Positions 46,316 through 58,901 of a stretch of DNA of 64,000 bases are shown piece after piece. The stretch covers positions 15,529,875 through 15,593,874 of the forward strand of contig NC_133300.1 of assembly GCF_005239225.2 (NCBI RefSeq). Reading direction: 5' to 3'. Position numbers and translations under genes: made by a program. The notes below the pieces were generated by a model, which saw only the letters and a program-made list of their open reading frames with translations, searched no databases and was not told the DNA's origin. Numbering within the stretch: the first letter of the stretch is position 1; each line of letters starts with the position of its first letter. The stretch is from Populus alba. Taxonomy: Eukaryota; Streptophyta; Magnoliopsida; Malpighiales; Salicaceae.

Positions 46316-49300
46316 ATGGGTCCTTTTTATAGAGGTTCGATAGAAGTCATGGATGATCGTTCATGGATGTATCTAGATTTTCCCCAAGGATTGCGGAGGA
46401 TGGATTATTGTAACGGGGTTCAGGGTTTTATTAATTTCGCAACATCTATTCCCAGAAATTTTACTGGAGGCGGTATTAGGTGTCCATGCAGGAAGTGTCA
46501 AAATAAAAAGTATCTGCATCCAGATGTTGTAATGATGCATCTTCTACACAAAGGGTTTGTGGAGGATTACGAGTGTTGGTATGCACATGAAGAGGTATTT
46601 GTTAGTAATAAGAGAATGGGAGAAACGGTGGTTGGGTCAACTTCTAGTGCTAGCAACGTTCATGAAGCGGCAAATGACAACACTAAACCTTACAGAAACA
46701 TGGTTATGGATGCAATGAGAATGAATCAAGATAATGCCAATCAATGTCCAATCGTAGAAGAAGAACCTAATGCAGAGGCAGCTAGGTTTTTTGATTTGTT
46801 GAAAGATTCTGACGAACCATTATGGGATGGTTGCACAAACCACAGTAAATTATCGGCTGTGGCACAGGTGTTCACCATCAAGTCAGATCACGGGTTGAGT
46901 GAGGCCGGGTATGACAAAATTATTGATTGGGCAAGAAGCATTTTACCAGAAGGGAACAGGCTCAAAGAGAACTTCTATGCTGCGAAGTCCATGATGAAAC
47001 CCCTCGGTTTAGGATACCAAAAAATTGACATGTGCCCTAACTTCTGCATGTTATACTACCTTGAAAATGCTGTGATGACCGAGTGCATGACATGCGGGCA
47101 TTCCCGTTACAAACCCAGAACTGGCAGGGGGAAGACTCTAGTGGCATATAAAAAACTTAGATATTTCCCGATCACACCTAGACTGCAGAGGTTATTTATG
47201 TCACCAAGGACTGCTGAGCACATGACATGGCACCAAACACACGATGTTGTTGATGGTGTGATGGTGCATCCTTCTGACGGCGAAGCGTGGAAACGCTTTA
47301 ACAGTGTTCATCCTGACTTTTCTACTGAATCAAGGAATGTTCGACTTGGGTTGTGTACAAATGGGTTCAACCCATTTGGGTCATTTGCTGCTCCCTATTC
47401 TTGTTGGCCGGTCATTCTCACAGTTTATAACTTGCCACCGGGAATGTGTATGAGGCTGGAGTTCATGTTTCTATCTACTGTCATACCCGGTCCAAGCAGC
47501 CCGGGGCGGAATATAGATGTTTGTCTTCGACCGTTGATAGATGAGTTGGCGCAGTTGTGGTCCTCCGGATCTCTGACTTATGATATATCGAGGAAACAAA
47601 ATTTCCTTATGAGGGCGGCTTTGATGTGGACTATCAGTGATTTTCCAGCTTATGGAATGCTTTCTGGTTGGAGCACGCATGGGAAACTCGCATGTCCATA
47701 CTGCATGGAAAACAACAAGGCATTCACGCTAGCAAACGGAGGTAAAGCTTCTTTTTTTGACTGTCACCGTCGCTTCTTGCCACTTAATCACAGGTTCAGA
47801 AAGAACAGAAAAGATTTCTTTGTTGGTAGAGTTGAAAAAGATGTTGCATCCCCGCGTCTTTCTGGTGAAGAATTGCATCATGTTGTATCAGAGTACGGTG
47901 ACATTGTGTTTGGCCTTCAATCAGGTAAGCAAAAGTTTCCTGGTTTTGGTTTGACCCATAATTGGGTAAAGCGAAGTATCTTTTGGGAGCTTCCGTATTG
48001 GAAGACTAATCTTCTCCGCCATAACCTTGACGTCATGCACATCGAAAAGAACATGTTTGAGAATATTTTCAACACCGTCATGGATGTGAAGGGGAAGACA
48101 AAGGACAACATGAAGGCTAGATTGGATATAGCTTTATACTGTAACCGTAAAAATATGGAGTTGGTTTATGACGAGTCACGAGTTGCAAAACCAAGGGCAA
48201 GCTTCGTGTTAGAGAAAAATGCACAACTGCTAGTCTACAAATGGCTTAAGAGTCTGCGTTTCCCGGATGGACATGCATCGAACATGTCAAGGCTTGTTAA
48301 CATAGAGGACTGCAGATTGTATGGAATGAAGAGCCATGACTGCCACGTGTTTATGCAAACACTCATCCCATTAGCTTTTCGTGATTTGTTGCCAAAGGGA
48401 ATATGGGATGCACTAATGGAGATCAGTCATTTATTCAGAGATATATGCTCCAGCAAGATGAATGTTGAGCACATTGAGATGCTTCAAACGAATATCATCG
48501 AGACACTATGCAAACTTGAGATGATATTCCCTCCTTCATTTTTTGACTCAATGGAGCATCTCCCTATACATCTACCGTTTGAGGCAAAAGCTGGAGGACC
48601 GGTCCAGTATAGATGGATGTACCCATTCGAACGGTGAGATATTACAGTTGCAATGGAATTCATATCTAAAAGTATTTTCTATGTTTTTTTTATTTGAAAA
48701 TACTTGAATTGTACTTCAATGCAGGTACTTGTTTAATCTAAAAAAAAAGGTTAAGAACAAGGCGCATGTTGAGGCTTCGATATCTGAGGCCTATATTGTT
48801 GAAGAGATATCAACATTTATCTCGTATTATTTCGAACCTCATCTGAGAACAAGAATCAATCGCGTTCCACGGCATGACGATGGCGGTGAAGTGCCTTCCA
48901 GTGGGAACTTGTCAATATTCTCCAATACTGGACGACCCACACCTAAAAATGCCGTAAGAGGAAGATATTTGTCGGAAATAGAATTCAAACAAGCACACAA
49001 CTATGTTCTATTTAACTGTGATGAGCTGAGACCATTTATTCAGTACGTCTATATATGTGTAATACTAATTAAACTTTGTCAGTAATATACTGTTAATTAT
49101 ATATTGTAATATCATACACTCATTATCACTTGCAGGCAACATCGACAATATTTGCTCTCCAATAACTCGCAGCTGACCGAATCCTAGATCTTTCAATTAC
49201 AAGATGAACAATTTGCCACATGGTTTAGAACACATGTAAGCACTATCACAAACTCATTCTAACATATGCATGTCATTACGAGATTCTCGTTCATTTACCG

Positions 49301-50088
49301 TGTATTGATGTACATTTAATTACATATATTTACAAGGTTTATCAAATGGGAAGGAGTGCGCCCAAGTCATTGTCTTCACTAAGCCTCGGCCTTGAAAGAA
49401 AAGTTAAGTGCTACAACGGGTATTTTGTCAATGGATATGTTTTCCATACTGAAGAATACGGGCAAGGAAGAAAGACATACAACTGCGGTGTTTGTGTTAA
49501 GGGATCCACAAGTAGCCAGTTAGAAGTTGACTACTATGGTAGATTAGAAGAGGTCGTCGAACTGCAATATCATAGCGAGCAGAATAAAGTGTTTTTATTC
49601 AAATGCTATTGGTATGACACGACGGACATAGGAATTAGAGTTGATCCGCACCATGGTCTGGTCGAAATCAACTCAAAAGCTAGACTCCACAACATAAACG
49701 ATGTCTTTGTTTTCGCAAAGCAATGTCAACAAGTTTATTACACATACACCCCTTCATTTAGAAAGGATCGTTCAAGAGTTGATTGGTTGTCCGTTTTAAA
49801 AACAAAACCACGGGGTCGTGTCGAGGTTGTTCAGGATGAGAACGAAGACACAAGTGTGCGAGATGAAGTCTTTCAAGTTTGGAGTTGGTTGAACCATATC
49901 GAGTTGCTCCTTCGATTGAATTGGAAGAAAATTCAAATTTTCGAGCTCTCGATGATAGTCTTGTTGATATTGACAGAGAGGAGTTGAATGTTGTTCTCAG
50001 CTCTAGCGGACAAGCAAATGTCGATGAAGATTGCGATAAAGATGATGACAATTCAATTGATGAGGAAGAAGAAGAAAATTCTGACTAA
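46316..50088 (+). pseudogene. TNP2-type CACTA transposase (TnpD-like), broken
   Basis: The likely start is ATG 46349 (MDDRSWMYLD), typical of this family, rather than 46316. Exon 1 (to 48633) has a Transpos_assoc zinc region (IRCPCRKCQNKKYLHPDVV). The TNP2/Transposase_21 domain follows (FNPFGSFAAPYSCWPVILTV, then CPYCMENNKAFTL), then DVMHIEKNMFENI and the start of DUF4218. Inferred introns: 48634-48724, 49043-49135, 49236-49336. Exon 3 contains a TAG at 49185-49187. Exon 4 carries a DUF4216-like region (NGYFVNGYVFHTEEYGQGRK) and a frameshift near 49880; the acidic tail ends at 50088. Two lesions, so no full-length transposase. Confidence 0.88.
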
Positions 50089-50285
50089 TTATGAAAATGA
50101 AGCCCTATGTAAAAACATTTGTCTCATGTAATTTAGATTATTGATGATGTATTTTGTAAAACAAAATATTTATTGTTTAAGCAATGTGGTTATTGTTTTA
50201 TGTGATATACAGTTTATCAGTTAAGTTATTGCAAGAAGGTAAACATGCAATACAAAGACAACCTTTCCTGCATAATGCAAACTTA

Positions 50286-50976
50286 CCGACGTCCATACCG
50301 ATGGACAACCATCCATCGGTATCTCACAGAGAGTTCGAAAATATTTACAACAAAATGCCACAATCACCGACGTCCATACCGACGGAAAACCATCCGTCGG
50401 TATCTCATAGAGAGTTCGAAAATATTTATGCGAAATGCCACCAACACCGACGACATTACCGACGGCTTCACCGACAACTATACTGACGAAATCAAATCCG
50501 TCGGTATATCACAGAGAGTTCGAAAACAATTACAACAAAATGCCACATTCACCGACGGATATACCAACGCAATGAAATCCGTCGGCATCTCACAGTAAGC
50601 TCGAAAAACATGCCACCATCATCGACGGGATTACCGACAGATTATAGTCCGTCGGCATCTCACAGTAAGCTCGAAAATATTTAGAACAAAATGCCACAAT
50701 CACCGACGGAATAGGTCCGTCGGTAATTTGTCGGTCACACATATTACCGACAGAAATACCGACGGACCGCGCGATTTCCAATGTGTGTGAATTAATGCGC
50801 CTCTGAACTTGTCAGATTACCGACGGAATCACTGACGGACTACGAAAAATTTGGAGGGCTTTTAAAAATTCGGGGCGAAATTCAAAAAATACCGACGGAT
50901 TTTTGACCTGTTACCGACGGAATGTTTTACCTTTTACCGACGGATATTAATTCCGTCGGTGAGTCCGTCGGTAAAA
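50286..50976. repeat. internal ACCGACGG repeat block between the two transposase genes
   Basis: The same ACCGACGG/TCCGTCGG motifs as at the ends are dense here, including tandem units of about 80 bp with (A/G)TCTCA(C/T)AGAGAGTTCGAAAA (from 50328, 50401, 50503). It ends GTCCGTCGGTAAAACTGCCC, much like the left subterminal block (GTCCGTCGGCAAAAGTG), and is followed by a CT-rich leader. Confidence 0.85.
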
Positions 50977-52303
50977 CTGCCCTATAAGTTCCAGCCCCCG
51001 CCGCTTCGCCTCATTTTTTCTTCTTCTCCCCGCTGCTTCGCTTCTCCTCCGTTTTTCACCTCAGATTTTTCATTTTTTTCCCCTCAATCCTTAAACACTT
51101 TCACCTTTAATCTCTAGCAAGATTTGGTGTTGTAAATCTTCATCATATTAAAAGGTATATGTTTTTTTTCTAATTTATTTTATTTTTAGTTGTTTTTATT
51201 TTTGTTGTTTTAGTGTTTTTTGTTGCAATGTAGATAAAGTTTTGAATTTGACACATTATTAAGGTATGTATATTTCGTTCCTTTTCTTAATGTAGGTCTT
51301 TTTTTTTGAATTTTTTGAATATTTTTTGTTGTTGTGTTGTTAGAATTGTTATTAGTTAATTTAACTTTGAATTAGTTAAAGTTGAATATTTGAATTTTTT
51401 TGAATTTTTTGAATTTGTTGAATATTTTTTAATTTAATTGTTAGTCTATATATTTTTTTAATTTATTGAATATAATTTATTGTTGTATTGCCTATATAAT
51501 TATTGATTAATTTATTGAATTAGTATTGTTAATGTTGAATTTACCTTAGAATTAATAATTGCGTTTGTTGGAATAATTATCGATTTCCAATTTAATTTAT
51601 TTTTAGTTGTTTTTATTTTTGTTATTGTGTTGTTTTGGTGTTTTTTTTTGTAATGTAGATAAAGTTTTGAATTTGTCACATTATTAAGGTATGTATATTT
51701 CGTTCCTTTTATTGATGTAGGTTTTTTTTTTTTGAATTTTTTGAATATTTTTTATTGTTTTGTTGTCATAATTATAATGATTAATTTGTTGAATTATAAT
51801 TGTTAATGTTGAATTATAATGATTAATTTGTTGAATTATAATTGTTAATGTTGAATTATAATGATTAATTTGTTGAAGTATAATTTGTTGAAATTATTGA
51901 ATTTATTTTTTGTCATATTTTTTATTGTTTTGAATATAATTATTGATTAATTTGTTGAATTATAATTGTTAATGTTGAATTGTAATGATTAATTTGTTGA
52001 ATTATAATTTGTTGAGTTATAATTTGTTGAATTTATTGAATTTATTTTTTGTCATATTTTTTATTGTTTTGAATATAATTATTGATTAATTTGTGAATTG
52101 TAATTGTTAACGTTGAATTTATCTTAGGATTAATAGTTGAATATGTTGGAATAATTAGTATAGATTGGTTCGATTGGTTGTGGCTATTGTTAATATTTGC
52201 AGGTTTGTGGATTTTGGTAGTATCCAGTATAGGGGAGGTGCTGCCGATTTTTTTTTTTAACTTTTGAATTTTATTATACAATTATTAATATAAAATTTTT
52301 TAG
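50977..52303 (+). other. leader of the second transposase gene, repeat-rich
   Basis: A TATA-like CTATAAG (50983-50989) and CT-rich leader precede T-rich DNA, probably untranslated exons and introns. A segment with GTAGATAAAGTTTTGAATTTG at 51231 recurs at 51655. A 42-bp unit (GAATTATAATGATTAATTTG...) is tandem at 51770-51880. A TTTTTTGTCATATTTTTTATTG segment recurs at 51907 and 52048. Confidence 0.6.
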
Positions 52304-53993
52304 ATGCGCAAAATGAAAACCAGAGCTGGTCGTCCAGTCGAATCAAGTTCGTCTAGCAGCGATGATGATGTTTCCTTAGGTGCCTCTCAAGAAGAGGCAC
52401 CTACACCACCTGCGCCGTCAACCGATGCTGCCTCTTCCAGCGATGTTTCACATCGCAGACGCGGCGTGCCTTCGAAGCGGAATCAATTTACCCGCCAGTA
52501 CGAGGCACAGTGGAAGGACGATCTTTCAATGTAAGTTTGTTAAGGTTTTAGTTTTTTTTTATATAAAAAAAACAAATTTAAAACATAATTTATGAAGTAA
52601 TCACAAATTAATTTCATTTCTTTTCAGGTTCACAAACATTGAGGCCGCCCGAGTAATATCATCGGCGTTTAAAGCGTCGATGGAGATTCCATTGTTTCAA
52701 TGGAGTCAGATATCCAGACATCCTGAATGGATGCCTCAAATCAATGCATGGTTTCGTTAATATATAATTTTCAGCTTATTTCTAATAAATTCAAGTTATA
52801 ATTGTAAATAAATTATTAACATTTTAAAAAATTATTTTTTTATATACAACATCGATTCTGCTGGGACGATGAACATGACACTGTTGTGAGGAGGGTATGG
52901 GAAAATCACGCGGCAATTAGGTAACATCAAAAACAATACGACTTTTTTTTACATAATTATTTATGTTTCAAAATGTAATTTTTTCGTGCGTGAATTAGGT
53001 TGCGTGATTTTTGGTATGACACCCAGAAAAAAAGCAAAAAAAACAGCGAGGGATAAAGGGTTCCAAGGCTGGAACGATGTTGCGGTTTGGAGGGATTTCA
53101 AACCAATATACATCCCGGAAGATATATGGCCGCACTATCTTCAGCACGTGATGTCTGAGCGGTTCACTCGACGCTCGCAGTCCGGTGCTGGCAACTAGAA
53201 TCGGCCAATTCATGGCTCGGTGACAACGCACACCGGCGGCTCCGTTCCGTTTTCTGCACATGCGAAACGGATGGTAAGATTAACTTAAATGAAATATATC
53301 GTTCAATTAATTTGTTGTTAATACATTTTTTTCATTATAGGCTACGTCTCTTGGACGTGAGCTGAGCCCTATGGAGCTGTTTGTGGAGACGCACGTGCGA
53401 AGTCATGACCGTCAAAAGGGGACACAACAGTTCGTTGACAACCGTGCTCAACATTTTGTGGTATGTTTGTTCAACCATTTTATTTTGTAAGTTATTATTA
53501 TGTTTATTGAATTGAATATGATGATTTTTTTTTTCAGGAGACCTATAATAATCGGTTGAGGGAGAGATACAGGGACGATCCATCGACCCATCCGGAATTC
53601 GATCCGGATTTGTGGATGGAGGCTGGATCGTCAGGTGGACCCGATAAAAATCAGGTTTACGGGCTCTCCAACACTACCGCGGCCAACTTGCGGTCGACCG
53701 GTACTGCTTCAACCGCTGGGAGCTCCTAATCTGTATCGAGCTCCCAATCTAAGGAGTTTGTGGCCTTGCAGCAAAGGTGCAACCACCTATCAGAGGCATA
53801 CGCACAACTCAAAGAAGAGCAAAGATTGGCGAATGAACAACACAGAGCAGAGTCTGAACAACAAAGAGCGGCCTATGAAGAGCTTCGGCAAATGGTCATG
53901 AACATGACACAAGGTGGAACATGTGCGCCTAATCCTTTTTGGCCGCCTAACCCCCATCCTCCTCCTCCTCCTCCTCCTCCACCTTTATATTAA
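52304..53993 (+). pseudogene. plant transposase_24-type (TnpA-like) gene, broken
   Basis: Start ATG 52304. The N-terminus is Ser/Asp-rich, then basic. Inferred exons: 52304-52530, 52628-52755, about 52850-52920, 52999-53273, 53341-53460, 53538-53993. Conserved parts include VVRRVWENHAAIR, LRDFWYDTQKK, ELSPMELFVETHVRSHDRQK and YNNRLRERYRDDPSTHPEF, typical of Ptta/En/Spm transposase_24. A Gln/Glu-rich coiled coil (LQQRCNHLSEAYAQLKEEQR) and Pro-rich end follow. Lesions: the third exon acceptor reads CAA instead of CAG, a frameshift occurs at the A-run near 53040, and stops lie at 53196-53198 and 53727-53729. In En/Spm this protein binds the subterminal repeats. Confidence 0.83.
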
Positions 53994-54189
53994 TTTTTAA
54001 TTAACATTATTTACATTTAAAATTTTGTTTAATGTTTTTTTGAAACACATTCATTTTGTAATGAATATTATTTCACTTTGAGTTTTTGTTGCTTAATATA
54101 AATTTTATTTGCATAATTGGTTTGTATTACCATTAATTTATATCATTTTTTCAAAATAATTAAAAAACAATTAAAAAAAAAACAATTAC

Positions 54190-54600
54190 ACAGGGATTTA
54201 CCGACAGAATAACTCCGTCGGCATTGGACAGTGTCTGCCACCGTCACCGACCATCACCGACGGAACACATCCGTCGGTATAAATTTCCCGATGTATTTAC
54301 CGACGAAAATATTCGGTCGGTATAAAATATCACCGACACTTTTGCCGACGGATTTATTCCGTCGGTATTTTTATAACACCCCGTCGGTATATTCCAAGCG
54401 GGAAACTTTTTTTTTTTGGCGCGCACGGTCCGTCGGTAGAAGTTTTTTTTGTATTTCCGACCGATATAGCGACGGAATGTGGAATCACCGATAAAAGGTA
54501 TTCCGACGGGTGTATTCCGTCGGTAATATAGTCGGTAAATAATTTACCGACGAAATGTCTATCAGACACCGACGGAATATGTCCGTCGGTAAAACTGTGA
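54190..54600. repeat. right subterminal ACCGACGG repeats
   Basis: Dense ACCGACGG/CCGTCGGT motifs up to the terminal CACTACAAG (minus). Inverted pairs such as ACCGACGGAACACATCCGTC near 54249 occur. Confidence 0.88.
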
Positions 54601-54612
54601 AATCTTGTAGTG

Positions 54613-55505
54613 AAAAAACTTTTCAAACTAGCACGGTTTCATCAATTGCATAGGTCTCACTTAGGCAACTTCACACATGCAGGTCTCACATGTCAAAACA
54701 ATCTTCTTCTTTTCTTTGTTGGGTTGGTCCCTTGGTTTTTATATTAATGAAATGATCATTATATTGAAATTAATATTAAGATTGTATAAAAATTGAAAGA
54801 CCAAATAAAAGATTAAATAGAGAAGAAAGACGAAGAAATAGGTTGTGAAAATTTGAGTTGTGAGAAGCATATGTGATATCAGTGCATCTCAAGGTGCGTG
54901 GATTGGATTTGCGCAACCACTTAAACTATGTTAGTCTGCGAAATATTTTAGGACTATGCTAATATGGGGAAAAAAAACTTAAAAATTAATAATTTTTAAA
55001 GCTATTTTTTTAAAGTTAATTATGCAAGATAATTGAATTTTTTGTTAAAAATAATTATAAAAATAATTTAGTTGTCGTAAAAATATATGATAGAATTCCA
55101 TTTGCTTTTTGGTCAGTTAAAACCAAACTTAATGGATATTTTATTTCCTAGCTTTTGTTTTTGTGTCCATGCTTCTTTAGTAACTGTGTGATTCTATAGG
55201 CAATAAGATAACTATTGTTAGGATCATTCTTAGCATCAATACAATCCTAGTTCCTTTTTCAGTTTATCCTTTCCTTTTCCTCTCTGTTCTTTCTCAAAGG
55301 TTGGTGTATTAATTTCCGGCTAACAACCATACATTTTCGAGCTAAAATATGCTAATGTTTATTTTCCCATTATCACTATCTGATTTGATTTCTACACACT
55401 GCATGATTAATGTTCTGCACCCTCCTATGCAGGAATGAGTTAGAATCAATTAAAATAATCTCTACTTTGTATTTTTTTTTACTTGTATTCCTTTTTTGTT
55501 GACAG
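54613..55505 (+). other. noncoding, TNL intron remnant
   Basis: No NB-ARC sequence. It ends with a TTGTTGACAG acceptor at 55496-55505, immediately before the first LRR exon. Confidence 0.65.
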
Positions 55506-56890
55506 GGAAAAGAAAAAATAGAAGCCATTTTCTTGGACATGCCTAGAATAAAAGAGGCACAATGGAACATGAAAGCCTTCTCTAAAATAAGTAGACTAAG
55601 ATTGCTCAAAATCGACAACGTGCAGCTTTCTGAAGGACCTAACGATCTTTCCAATAAGTTGGGATTCTGGAATGGCATTCTTACCCTTCAAAATCATTGC
55701 CAGCTGGTTTACCGGTGGATGAGGTAGTTGAACTTCACATGGCTAACAATAGTCTTGAGCAATTATGGTATGGGTGTAAGGTGAGATTAACTAATTTAAG
55801 GGCCTTTGTATTTCTTTTATTGTTTTCCTATATATGTATTTCTTCTCCCTGTCTGATTGTAGAGTGCATTTAATTTGAAAATCATCAATCTCAGCAACTC
55901 ACTACACCTGACCAAGACTCCAGATTTTACTGGAATTCCAAATCTCGAGAGTCTGATTCTTGAAGGTTGTAAAAGTTTGTCTGAGGTCCATCCATCACTC
56001 GGATATCACAAGAAGCTTGAATATATGAATCTTATGGATTGTGAAACTATTAGGATTCTTCCAAGCAACCTTGAAATGGAATCACTTAAAGTTTGCATTC
56101 TTGATGGATGCTCAAAACTTGAGAAGTTTCCAGATATAGTAGGAAACATGAACTGTTTGATGGTGCTTCGTTTGGATGGGACAGGTATTAAAGAACTGTC
56201 TTCATCAATTCATCATTTGATTGGCTTAGAAGTATTGAGCATGAAAACCTGTAAGAACCTTAAAATCATTCCGAGTAGCATAGGTTGCTTGAAATCCCTT
56301 AAAAAACTTGATTTGTTTGGCTGCTCTAAACTTGAAAATATACCAGAGAATTTGGGGAAAGTTGAAAGTTTGGAGGAGTTTGATGTAAGTGGAACTTCAA
56401 TAAGACAACCGCCAGCATCCATTTTTCTTTTAAAGAATCTTAAAGTATTATCTTTTGATGGATGCAAAAGAATAGCTGAGAGTCTTACAGATCAAAGGTT
56501 GCCTTCTTTGTCGGGTCTATGTTCTTTAGAAGTACTGGATTTATGTGCTTGCAATCTAAGAGAAGGGGCACTTCCTGAAGATATTGGCTGCTTATCTTTA
56601 TTGAAGTCTTTAGATCTGAGCTGAAATAACTTTCTTAGCCTGCCTAGGAGCATAAATCAGGTTTCTGGACTTGAAATCCTTGCCTTGGAGGATTGCATGA
56701 TGCTTGAATCATTGCTTGAGGTTTCATCTAGAGTTCAAACGGTATATTTGAATGGTTGTATAAGCCTAAAAGAAATTCCAGATTCGATACAGCTAAGCAG
56801 TTCCAAAAGATCAGAGTTCATATGTCTTAACTACGGGGAATTGTACAATCATACATCATGGGGTTGACGATGCTTGAAAGATACCTCTAG
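55506..56890 (+). pseudogene. TNL leucine-rich-repeat exons
   Basis: The first LRR exon (55506-55780) codes GKEKIEAIFLDMPRIKEAQW, then AFSKISRLRLLKIDN. A one-base deletion near 55665 shifts the frame; the normal ending ELHMANNSLEQLWYGC is still readable in the other frame before GTGAGATT at 55781. After an intron, 55863 onward codes LRRs of the TNL LRR_3 type (LVILEGC-like, LPSNLEMESLKVCILDGCSK, LVVLRLDGTGIKEL-like, then CSLEVLDLCACNL). A TGA at 56622-56624 interrupts it; the same frame resumes (NNFLSLPRSINQVSGLEIL) and is lost near 56860. The LRR senses effectors. Three lesions mean no product. Confidence 0.9.
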
Positions 56891-56976
56891 GTCTTCTCTT
56901 AATCATACCCCAACCTTTTTGTATCTCTCTACCTCTCCCTCTATCTATCTAACATTTTTGTTTTTCATGGTACAAG

Positions 56977-57892
56977 GTTTGTCTAATCCAAGACCTGGAT
57001 TTGGTATCACTGTTCCAGGAAATGAAATTCCAGGTTGGTTTAACTATCAAAGTAAGGGATCTTCAATTAGTGTGCAAGTTCCTAGTTAGAGCATGGGGTT
57101 TGTTGCGTGTGTTGCATTCAGTGCAAATGGTGAAAGTCCTTCTCTTTTTTGTCACTTCAAAGCCAATGGAAGAGAGAATTATCCTTCGCCGATGTGTATT
57201 AGTTGTAACTCTATCCAAGTTCTGTCAAATCATATTTGGCTATTCTATCTATCTTTTGATCATCTTAAAGATCTTAAAGAATGGAAGCATGAATCCTTTA
57301 GCAACATTGAGTTGACATTTCATTCTTTCCAACCAGAAGTAAAGGTGAAGAATTGTGGTGTCTGTTTGTTATCTTCTGTATATATTACACCACGACCATC
57401 TTTTGCCCATTTTATTGTTACAAGCAAAGAAGCAACTTCTTCATTTAAAGCTTCTTTAGCTTTTTCTTTGTCGTACCATCAATGGAAGGCCAATGTTTTC
57501 CCTAGTAATGTTGTCACCGATATAGAGTCAGATCTAGCCCTAAGATTCATTGTGCCAGCCGAGAAGGAACCAGAGAAAGTAATGACAATTAGATCAAGAC
57601 TCTTTGAGGCCATTGAAGAATCAGGGCTGTCAATTGTTATATTTGCAAGAGATTGTGCTTCTTTATCTTGGTGCTTTAAAGAGCTTGTCAAGATTGTGGG
57701 ATTCATGGATGAGATGAGATCGGACATTGTGTTTCCAGTTTCTTATGATGTCGAGCAATCAAAGATAGATGATCAAATACAGAGTTGCACAATTGTCTTT
57801 GATAAGAATGAAGAAAATCTCAGGGAAAACGAGAAGGTACAAAGATGGATGGATATTCTCAGTGAAGTTGAGATTTCATTTGGATTGAAAAG
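56977..57892 (+). pseudogene. TNL C-JID exon with first half-TIR (right copy)
   Basis: After a TACAAG acceptor the exon codes GFGITVPGNEIPGWFNYQSK, the C-JID signature. A TAG at 57087-57089 interrupts it. It continues MGFVACVAFSANGESPSLF and the C-JID end, then a linker and the half-TIR (RSRLFEAIEESGLSIVIFAR, SWCFKELVKIVGFMDEMRSD, VQRWMDILSEVEISFGLKR). The half-TIR keeps the Glu of the WCxxEL motif but lacks the N-terminal strand and BB-loop half. The exon ends at AG before GTATGTTAAC (57893). Confidence 0.88.
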
Positions 57893-58901
57893 GTATGTTA
57901 ACAAATCTGTTTTTTTCTTGATTTTATTTTTATTTTTTTGCATGGGAAAAACACCGTGCAAGGTTCAGTACACAATGGGGTTACAAGTTCTAGCCCTAAG
58001 ATTCATTGTGCCAGCCGAGAAGGAACCAGAGAAAGCAATGACAATTAGATCAAGACTCTTTGAGGCCATTGAAGAATCAGGGCTGTCAATTGTTATATTT
58101 GCAAGAGATTGTGCTTCTTTATCTTGGTGCTTTAAAGAGCTTGTCAAGATTGTCGGATTCATGGATGAGATGAGATCGGACATTGTGTTTCCAGTTTCTT
58201 ATGATGTCGAGCAATCAAAGATAGATGATCAAATACAGAGTTGCACAATTGTCTTTGATAAGAATGAAGAAAATCTCAGGGAAAACGAGAAGGTACAAAG
58301 ATGGATGGATATTCTCAGTGATGTTGAGATTTCATTTGGATTGAAAAGGTATGTTAACAAATCTGTTTTTTTCTTGATTTTATTTTTATTTTTTTGCATG
58401 GGAAAAACACCGTGCAAGGTTCAGTACACAATGGGGTTACAAGTTCTAGCCCTAAGATTCATTGTGCCAGCCGAGAAGGAACCAGAGAAAGTAATGACAA
58501 TTAGATCAAGACTCTTTGAGGCCATTGAAGAATCAGGGCTGTCAATTGTTATATTTGCAAGAGATTGTGCTTCTTTATCTTGGTGCTTTAAAGAGCTTGT
58601 CAAGATTGTGGGATTCATGGATGAGATGAGATCGGACATTGTGTTTCCAGTTTCTTATGATGTCGAGCAATCAAAGATAGATGATCAAATACAGAGTTGC
58701 ACAATTGTCTTTGATAAGAATGAAGAAAATCTCAGGGAAAACGAGAAGGTACAAAGATGGATGGATATTCTCAGTGAAGTTGAGATTTCATTTGGATTGA
58801 AAAGGTATGTTAACAAATCTGTTTTTTTCTTGATTTTATTTTTATTTTTTTTGCATGGGAAAAACACCGTGCAAGGTTCAGTACACAATGGGGTTACAAG
58901 T
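57534..58901 (+). repeat. 456-bp half-TIR unit in three tandem copies
   Basis: CTAGCCCTAAGATTCATTG starts at 57534, 57990 and 58446, an exact 456-bp period (152 codons). Each unit holds the half-TIR, a donor-like AGGTATGTTAAC (57893, 58349, 58805), about 95 bp of T-rich intron-like DNA and GGGTTACAAGTT. Units 1 and 3 match except one extra T in unit 3; unit 2 has three base differences (Val to Ala, a silent G to C, Glu to Asp). The open frame runs from 57093 through all three and stops at 58925 after the extra T shifts it. Confidence 0.95.

Larger units (their letters stand above)
45384..54612 (+). mobile_element. CACTA (En/Spm-type) DNA transposon, 9.2 kb
   Basis: The right end reads (minus strand) CACTACAAGATTTCACAG. 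The left end is CACCACCAGAAATTCGC, a mutated CACTA terminus. AAA on each side (45381-45383 and 54613-54615) fits the 3-bp target duplication. Both ends carry dense ACCGACGG/CCGTCGGT repeats. Inside are a TNP2-type transposase gene and a plant transposase_24-type gene, the two-gene layout of En/Spm. Both genes are broken, so the copy is probably non-autonomous. It lies in what was an intron or flank of the TNL. Confidence 0.92.

Noticed and set aside
49758..50051. Minus-strand serine-rich open frame
   Set aside because: It is antisense to the acidic C-terminus of the CACTA transposase and is a composition artefact.
57479..58888. Repeated minus-strand open frames opposite the half-TIR units
   Set aside because: They are antisense shadows of the tandem TIR units and their intron-like parts.
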